45,867 nucleotides of DNA from Truepera sp. bin119 (GTDB taxonomy: Bacteria > Deinococcota > Deinococci > Deinococcales > Trueperaceae). Position numbers and translations under genes: made by a program. The notes below the pieces were generated by a model that worked only from the letters and a program-made list of their open reading frames with translations, did not search any database and had not been told where the DNA came from. This document shows positions 41,207 through 45,867 of the stretch, piece after piece. How positions within the stretch are numbered: position 1 is the stretch's first letter; each line of letters starts with the position of its first letter. The DNA lies in assembly GCA_002239005.1 (NCBI GenBank), contig MPNL01000028.1:1-45867 (forward strand). Direction: 5' to 3'.

Positions 41207-42751
41207 ATGAACATACAGTGGAATCGACGTCTCAGCTTCGCCAGCCTCGCGACAGCGCTGCTCATAGCGGGGTTCGCGCTGGCGCAGCAGCCCCAGGGCC
41301 TGGCCGCCTTCGCCAGCCCGTCAACCCTCCCGGACCTGGACCCGAGCACCGGCTTCAGCAGCGAAAACGCCGTCATGGCAAACGTTTATGAGACCCTCAC
41401 CTTCTACACTGTCGATGGTACCGTCATCCCCAAATTGGCAGCCGACTGGGAGATTGCTGAGGACGGCCTGAGCTGGACCTTCACCCTGCGCGAAGGGGTT
41501 ACCTTCCACGACGGCTCTCCCCTCACTGCTGCGGCCGTCAAAGCCTCGCTCGAGCGCACCATAGAGCTCGGTCTAGGTGCGGCCTTCATCTACTTTCCGG
41601 TAGCATCTATCGAGGTCGTCGACGACCTCACGGTCCGCTTCAACCTGAACTACCAGGCACCCATGGACCTGATCCTGTCGAGCGGCTACGCCGCCTGGAT
41701 CATGAGTCCCACCGCCGTGACGCAGGAGGGGGCTTGGTTCAACGCTGGCAACGGCAGCGGCACCGGACCCTACATCATCGAATCCTATAGCCCCGGGGAG
41801 AACCTGGTACTGCGCGCATTCCCCGACTACTGGGGCGGCTGGTCGGAGAATCAGTTTGGCACGGTCGTGATCGACATCATCGAGGAGCCCACCCTGCGCG
41901 AGCAGATGATCCGCAGCGGCGAGACCGACTTCACCTTCAATCTGCCCTTCGACAGCTACCCTGCCCTCTCCCGCCTAACCGACGTGGTGGTCGACAGAAC
42001 CCCGTCGTTCCAGATGCTCTACGGCCTCTTGAACACCCGCAAGGCGCCCCTCAACAACCCGACCGTGCGGCGAGCGCTGGCCTACAGCTTCCCCTACGAC
42101 CTCGTCACGGAGAATCTCTACGGTGGGCTGGGCAGCCCTGCGGTGGGCGCCGTACCGAGCGGCATGTGGGGAGCTCTTACAGAGGGCGGAGCGAGCTACG
42201 ATCCGGAGAGAGCGCGGCACCTGCTCAGTGAGGCCGGGTATCCAGACGGCGGTTTCGAACTCCTCTTCACCTACGCCGCAGGTGACCTCGAGGAACAGCT
42301 CGTCGGCGAACTGTGGAGGGCGGATCTAGCCGACCTAGGCGTGGACCTGCAGATCCAGGGGCTCACTTGGGAGGCCCAATGGGACCTGGCCAAGAGCGAT
42401 CCCGCGACCGCCCAGGACATCTTCACCATGTACTGGTGGCCCACCTACATCACCCCCTATGATTTTCTGTTCAGCATGTTTCACAGCGAGGACGAGCCCT
42501 TTTTCAACCTCAGCTACTACAGCAACCCCGACTTCGACACGTTGATCGACAGTGCAGACGCCCTGAGCGGTACGAGTCGTGAAGAGGCCGCAGACCGGTT
42601 CCGAGAGGCGCAGCGGATCCTTAACGGTGACGCGGCGGCGATCTTCATGGTCGAGGTCCCCGACGTGCATGTCATCCGCAGCGATATCCGCGGCTACATC
42701 AACAACCCCGCCTACCCGCACGTGGTCTTCTGGCACGACCTGTCGCGGTAA
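41207..42751 (+). CDS. ABC peptide-type substrate-binding protein (DppA-like)
   Basis: With ATG 41207 (GGGAG upstream) the product is 514 aa; an ATG at 41195 is an alternative. The signal peptide is LSFASLATALLIAGFALA followed by QQ. The SBP_bac_5 hallmarks are LPDLDPSTGFSSENAVMANV, YETLTFYT, LAADWEIAEDGLSWTFTLRE then GVTFHDGSPLTAAAVKASLE, and GTGPYIIESYSPGENLVLRA. It binds peptides, nickel-type or related small solutes outside the membrane. It is the last gene of the hyuAB operon and almost certainly partners the divergent DppB/DppC pair. It ends at a strong terminator. Confidence 0.92.
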   Translation: MNIQWNRRLSFASLATALLIAGFALAQQPQGLAAFASPSTLPDLDPSTGFSSENAVMANVYETLTFYTVDGTVIPKLAADWEIAEDGLSWTFTLREGVTFHDGSPLTAAAVKASLERTIELGLGAAFIYFPVASIEVVDDLTVRFNLNYQAPMDLILSSGYAAWIMSPTAVTQEGAWFNAGNGSGTGPYIIESYSPGENLVLRAFPDYWGGWSENQFGTVVIDIIEEPTLREQMIRSGETDFTFNLPFDSYPALSRLTDVVVDRTPSFQMLYGLLNTRKAPLNNPTVRRALAYSFPYDLVTENLYGGLGSPAVGAVPSGMWGALTEGGASYDPERARHLLSEAGYPDGGFELLFTYAAGDLEEQLVGELWRADLADLGVDLQIQGLTWEAQWDLAKSDPATAQDIFTMYWWPTYITPYDFLFSMFHSEDEPFFNLSYYSNPDFDTLIDSADALSGTSREEAADRFREAQRILNGDAAAIFMVEVPDVHVIRSDIRGYINNPAYPHVVFWHDLSR

Positions 42752-42767
42752 CGAGCTTCCCCGCCGG

Positions 42768-42796
42768 AAGAGCCCAGCCTAGTAAGCTGGGCTCTT
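42768..42796. terminator. Strong bidirectional terminator
   Basis: AAGAGCCCAGC and GCTGGGCTCTT form a perfect 11-bp stem with a 7-base loop. The ends give short A and T tracts on the two sides, so it can serve both convergent genes (binding protein and reductase). Confidence 0.85.
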
Positions 42797-42814
42797 TGCT
42801 GGGCCGCCCGTAAG

Positions 42815-43813
42815 CTACCCGACCCGCACGATCTGCTTGCCGATCTTATTGCCGGTGAAGAGTTGCAAGAACGCCTTCGGGGCGTTCTCGACGCCCTCGG
42901 TCACGGTCTCCCGGTAGCGCACCTTGCCCTCGGCCAGCCAACGTGTCATATCTGCCTCGAATGCGGACCGGTGTGCCTCGTGGTCGCTGATGATGAAGCC
43001 CTGAATCTTCAACCGACGGGCGATAACGAGAAACATGTTGTTGGGTCCTGGCCGCAACTCGGCGTCGTTATAGCGAGAGATCGCCCCGCAGGCAACGATG
43101 CGGCCGTAGGTGTTCATGGTGGCCAGGGCAGCCTCTAGGGTCTCGCCGCCGACGTTGTCGAAATAGATGTCGATGCCGTCGGGGCAGGCGGAACGCACCG
43201 CCTTGCGGAGGCTACCGGCAGCCCGATAGTTGAAGGCCCCGTCGAAGCCGAGCTCGAGCAGGTGGGCGACCTTCTCATCGCTGCCGGCGCTGCCGACCAC
43301 GCGGCAGCCTGCGAGCTTGGCGATCTGTCCGACCACGCTGCCGACGGCACCCGCAGCGCCAGAGACATACACTGTCTCCCCTGGTCGCGGCCGACCGATC
43401 TCGAGTAATCCATAGTAGCCGGTGAACCCCGGCATGCCGAGTACTCCCAAGTAGGCAGAGAGGTGCTCCGCGTCGTCGGGGAGTCTGCGAAGACCCCTCT
43501 CAGCGGACAGGGAGTAGTTCTCCCAGCCCAGACCGGTCAGAACCGTATCCCCCTCGGCAAATCCGGGGTTGCGGGAGGCGATCACCCGGCCGACCGTGCG
43601 GCCGGGCACGACCTCGCCGACCTCGAAGTTGGCAGCGTACGTCCGCGCGGCGTTCATCCGGCCCCGCATATATGGGTCCACCGACAGGAAGAGGTTTTTG
43701 ACGAGGAGTTGCCCCTCACCCGGCGTCGGTGCCTCGCCCGTGCGCACCTCGAAGTTCTCAAGGGTGACCATGCCCTTAGGGCGACTCTTGAGGATGACCT
43801 GGGTGTTGTTCAT
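42815..43813 (-). CDS. NADP-dependent MDR oxidoreductase (CurA/PTGR type)
   Basis: The product is 332 aa from ATG 43813, placed five bases after GAGGAG; a GTG at 43819 is the alternative. The N-terminus VTLENFEVRTGEAPTPGEGQ and NLFLSVDPYMRGRM is the signature of leukotriene B4 12-hydroxydehydrogenase/prostaglandin reductase and E. coli CurA. The NADPH site is VSGAAGAVGSVVGQIAKLAG, then DIYFDNVGGETLEAALATMN. It has no zinc ligands. These enzymes reduce the C=C bond of alpha,beta-unsaturated aldehydes and ketones, often detoxifying lipid-peroxidation products. It is a single gene convergent with the hydantoinase operon. Confidence 0.9.
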   Translation of the reverse strand: MNNTQVILKSRPKGMVTLENFEVRTGEAPTPGEGQLLVKNLFLSVDPYMRGRMNAARTYAANFEVGEVVPGRTVGRVIASRNPGFAEGDTVLTGLGWENYSLSAERGLRRLPDDAEHLSAYLGVLGMPGFTGYYGLLEIGRPRPGETVYVSGAAGAVGSVVGQIAKLAGCRVVGSAGSDEKVAHLLELGFDGAFNYRAAGSLRKAVRSACPDGIDIYFDNVGGETLEAALATMNTYGRIVACGAISRYNDAELRPGPNNMFLVIARRLKIQGFIISDHEAHRSAFEADMTRWLAEGKVRYRETVTEGVENAPKAFLQLFTGNKIGKQIVRVG

Positions 43814-43819
43814 CTCCAC

Positions 43820-44216
43820 TCCTCACGTCGCGGCCACGTCGGGAGCGCCCGACCGACAACCGCGGAATGCCTGGATCCCAGATGTAACATGGACAGTCCG
43901 GGCCGCCCCCCGAACCCGCGATACACGATCCCGGCATCACCGGCGAGGGATGATGACCCAAAGATCGATGCTCGACCCCCAGCAACTTCCCCATCAACTG
44001 ACAGCGATCGCCGAACAGGCGGAGGTGTTCGTCAATCAGAGTCGGACAGCCAAAAACGGAGACGGAGTGCCCAGATCGAGCCGGAACCGGATGTCCTCGA
44101 TGACACACGATAGCGTCTGCAGGATTTAGTATCTCGACCATGCAAACCTCACAGGGTTCCAGAGAGACCAGGAGCAAAGCGGCCGAACCGATCGATCTCA
44201 CTCTGAGGCTGAGGCC
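43820..44216. other. Intergenic, nothing recognised
   Basis: This region separates two divergent genes (reductase and sulfatase). Open frames cross it but are Ser/Arg/His-rich and match no family I know. No clear promoter pair is seen. Confidence 0.3.
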
Positions 44217-45734
44217 GTGAGCGGCGGACAGCCGAACATTCTGCTCATCATGTCGGATGAGCACGGCGCAGCCTTCTCCGGCACCTACGGTCACCCGTTC
44301 ATCGCGACGCCGGCGATGGATCGACTGGCCGTGGAGGGGACAACCTTCGACGCGGCCTACTGCAATAATCCGCTCTGTGTACCGTCGCGCCTGTCGTTCA
44401 TGACGGGCCGCTACACGATGAATTGCGAGGGCTGGGACAACGCCAAGCCCCTCAGCATCGATACGATCACCTGGCCTTACCTGTTGCGCCGGCGGGGGTA
44501 CGATACCGCACTCTCCGGCAAGATGCATCTGATCGGCCCGGACCAACTGCACGGCTTCCACCGCCAACTCGCCTCCGATCTGCACGCCCAACTCATGCAC
44601 CCGGTGTTCCCGTGGGAGGACGGCATACCCGAAGCGACCGAGCCCTGGCCGGGGGTGTTCGAGGCCGGACCACGGGTGCCGGCCCAGGGGCGCCAGGCGG
44701 GCGTCCCGACGGAATCGTCGCCGGAACCGGCCATTCCCACCGGACCTGGGACTACGCCCGAGATCATCGCTGATGATGAGGCGACGGATCGGACGATCAC
44801 CTACCTCCGGGACTACGCTGCCGGCCGGGGTGAGCCTGGAACTGCGGCCTCCGCCGGACGGCCCTTTGCGCTGTGCGTCGGCCTGATCGCCCCACATTTC
44901 CCGTTCGTGGTGCCGGAGCCCTATTTCTCCCGCTACTACCCGGAGCACGCCGATCTGCCAAACCTGCCACCGGAGCACCTTGCCGACCTGCCGCCAGCCG
45001 CCGAACGGCTGCGCCGGGCGTTCGGCTTCTGGGGCCATAGTGACGAACAGATCGGTCGGGCACGAGCGGCCTACTACGGCCTGGTCACCTATCTCGACGA
45101 CAAGATCGCACAGCTGCTCGACACCCTAGACGAGACCGGTCTGACAGATCGGACCGTCGTTATCCACACGTCGGATCATGGTGAGATGCTCGGTGAGCAC
45201 GGCCTATGGAGAAAGATGTGCTTCTACGAGCAGACCGCGCGCGTGCCGCTGCAGATCCGCTGGCCGGGGCGGGCAGACGCCGGCAGGCGGGTGGCCCGGT
45301 GCGTCTCCCTCGTCGACGTCACTGCTACGATCATCGACGCAGCCGACGCCGACGACCCCGCTGCATCCCTAGACGGCCACAGCCTAGCGGGCCTGATCGC
45401 GGGAGACGAGGTGGACTGGACCGACGAGGCCTTCTGCGAGCATACCGCCCACGGAACCGATCGACCGCGGGCCATGCTCAGGAGAGGTACCTGGAAGATC
45501 TGCCTCTCCGGAAGAGATGCTGCTGAGCTCGAGACCGAACTCTATGACCTGGCCACGGACCCGGGTGAGTTCGACAACCTGGCTGGACAGCCTAGCGCAA
45601 GAGCGAAGCAGGAGGAACTGACTCACGCCCTCCTCGGCCGGTGGGACCCGGCCCAGATAGACGCGCGTATCCGCGCTTCACAGACGGAACGAGCGTTGCT
45701 GCGCGAGGCGACCGGTAGCACCCCCCTGTTCTGA
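44217..45734 (+). CDS. Sulfatase, choline-sulfatase-like
   Basis: The 505-aa product starts with GTG. NILLIMSDEHGAAFSGTYGH supplies the first metal residues (Asp, Glu/His in place of the second Asp, as in BetC-type enzymes). The modified-cysteine motif is C54-V-P-S-R58, the classical C-x-P-x-R. TALSGKMHLIGPDQLHGF has the active-site Lys and His, and VVIHTSDHGEMLGEHGLWRK has the second metal Asp-His and the BetC-like GEHGLW-K. There is no signal peptide. It would hydrolyse a small alkyl sulfate ester in the cytoplasm. The C-terminal ELYDLATDPGEFDNLAGQPS is typical. The sulfatase-maturing enzyme is not in the window. Confidence 0.9.
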   Translation: MSGGQPNILLIMSDEHGAAFSGTYGHPFIATPAMDRLAVEGTTFDAAYCNNPLCVPSRLSFMTGRYTMNCEGWDNAKPLSIDTITWPYLLRRRGYDTALSGKMHLIGPDQLHGFHRQLASDLHAQLMHPVFPWEDGIPEATEPWPGVFEAGPRVPAQGRQAGVPTESSPEPAIPTGPGTTPEIIADDEATDRTITYLRDYAAGRGEPGTAASAGRPFALCVGLIAPHFPFVVPEPYFSRYYPEHADLPNLPPEHLADLPPAAERLRRAFGFWGHSDEQIGRARAAYYGLVTYLDDKIAQLLDTLDETGLTDRTVVIHTSDHGEMLGEHGLWRKMCFYEQTARVPLQIRWPGRADAGRRVARCVSLVDVTATIIDAADADDPAASLDGHSLAGLIAGDEVDWTDEAFCEHTAHGTDRPRAMLRRGTWKICLSGRDAAELETELYDLATDPGEFDNLAGQPSARAKQEELTHALLGRWDPAQIDARIRASQTERALLREATGSTPLF

Positions 45735-45867
45735 CGCTAACAGTCTGTCGGACATAAGCCGTCCAACGGAGTTGATTATGCGTTTAAACAGCGGTTCTCA
45801 GAGCTGATGGGCAGGGGTGACCCGGGTTATTCGCTCTGGGCGGGTGTGTGTCAAGGGCCAATCAAGG

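Noticed and set aside
43776-45038. 420-codon open frame on the minus strand
   Set aside because: It is the antisense shadow of the sulfatase gene at 44217-45734, which has complete sulfatase motifs.
9454-45734. Reassignment of TAG to an amino acid
   Set aside because: Intact genes such as the desaturase, both SDRs and the deaminase-like gene end normally at TAG, so TAG still works as a stop.
45741-45867. Open frame running off the right edge of the window
   Set aside because: There is no in-frame start or ribosome site at its beginning and the 42 visible residues match no family I know; it could be a gene start or noise.

Overview
The window is about 46 kb of GC-rich bacterial DNA. It has strong purine-rich ribosome binding sites and signal peptides ending in AxAQ/A. 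The mixture of genes is ether-lipid synthesis, sulfatases, several ABC importers, ankyrin repeats and many broken genes. This suggests a Deinococcota-like (possibly Trueperaceae-like) or other marine, possibly host-associated bacterium with an eroding accessory genome. That placement is inference from protein style only; there is no rRNA or tRNA in the window.

Layout. 1-1330 is a mosaic of transposase fragments, a hairpin-forming repeat and one small ORF. 1335-9283 is the most notable block. Fatty acyl-CoA reductase, a GNPAT/PlsB-type acyltransferase and an alkyl-DHAP synthase are translationally coupled by 1-4 base overlaps. They are followed by a short-chain reductase and, after a 640-base gap, a three-histidine-box lipid desaturase. 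Together these are the full set of steps of the animal/peroxisome-type route to 1-O-alkyl (ether) glycerolipids, here in bacterial operon form. 9320-9750 is a cold-shock gene with a structured leader. 10286-11725 is a decayed IS5-family element, itself interrupted by a 475-bp miniature element with perfect 23-bp ends and an 8-bp target duplication.

11726-16100 is mostly debris around a few live genes. There is a frameshifted TetR regulator with a preserved operator, a methyltransferase, remnants of a rhodanese and an amidohydrolase, 5-formyl-THF cyclo-ligase and two small or unknown genes. 16478-21026 holds a CBS/CorC membrane protein, a nucleoside deaminase-like protein, an SDR, a secreted HNH nuclease whose calcium-binding tail has been frameshifted off, and an EamA exporter. 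21225-22500 holds a lone excalibur-motif remnant and a secreted ankyrin-repeat gene broken by one TAG codon.

22676-26630 is a sugar importer (two permeases and a binding protein, no ATPase) beside a TIM-barrel sugar isomerase. 27296-28178 is a second transposase mosaic carrying the same palindromes as the first kilobase. 28466-34627 is a sulfatase / iron-ADH / zinc-MDR / enolase-superfamily group that looks catabolic for a sulfated or acidic sugar. 34942-42751 is a peptide-type ABC importer split around a hydantoinase/oxoprolinase pair, with the remnant of an AsnC/Lrp regulator between the halves. The window ends with a CurA/PTGR-type reductase and a choline-sulfatase-like sulfatase.

At least nine genes are visibly broken by frameshift, nonsense mutation or truncation, so the region is losing accessory functions while the ether-lipid operon remains intact.
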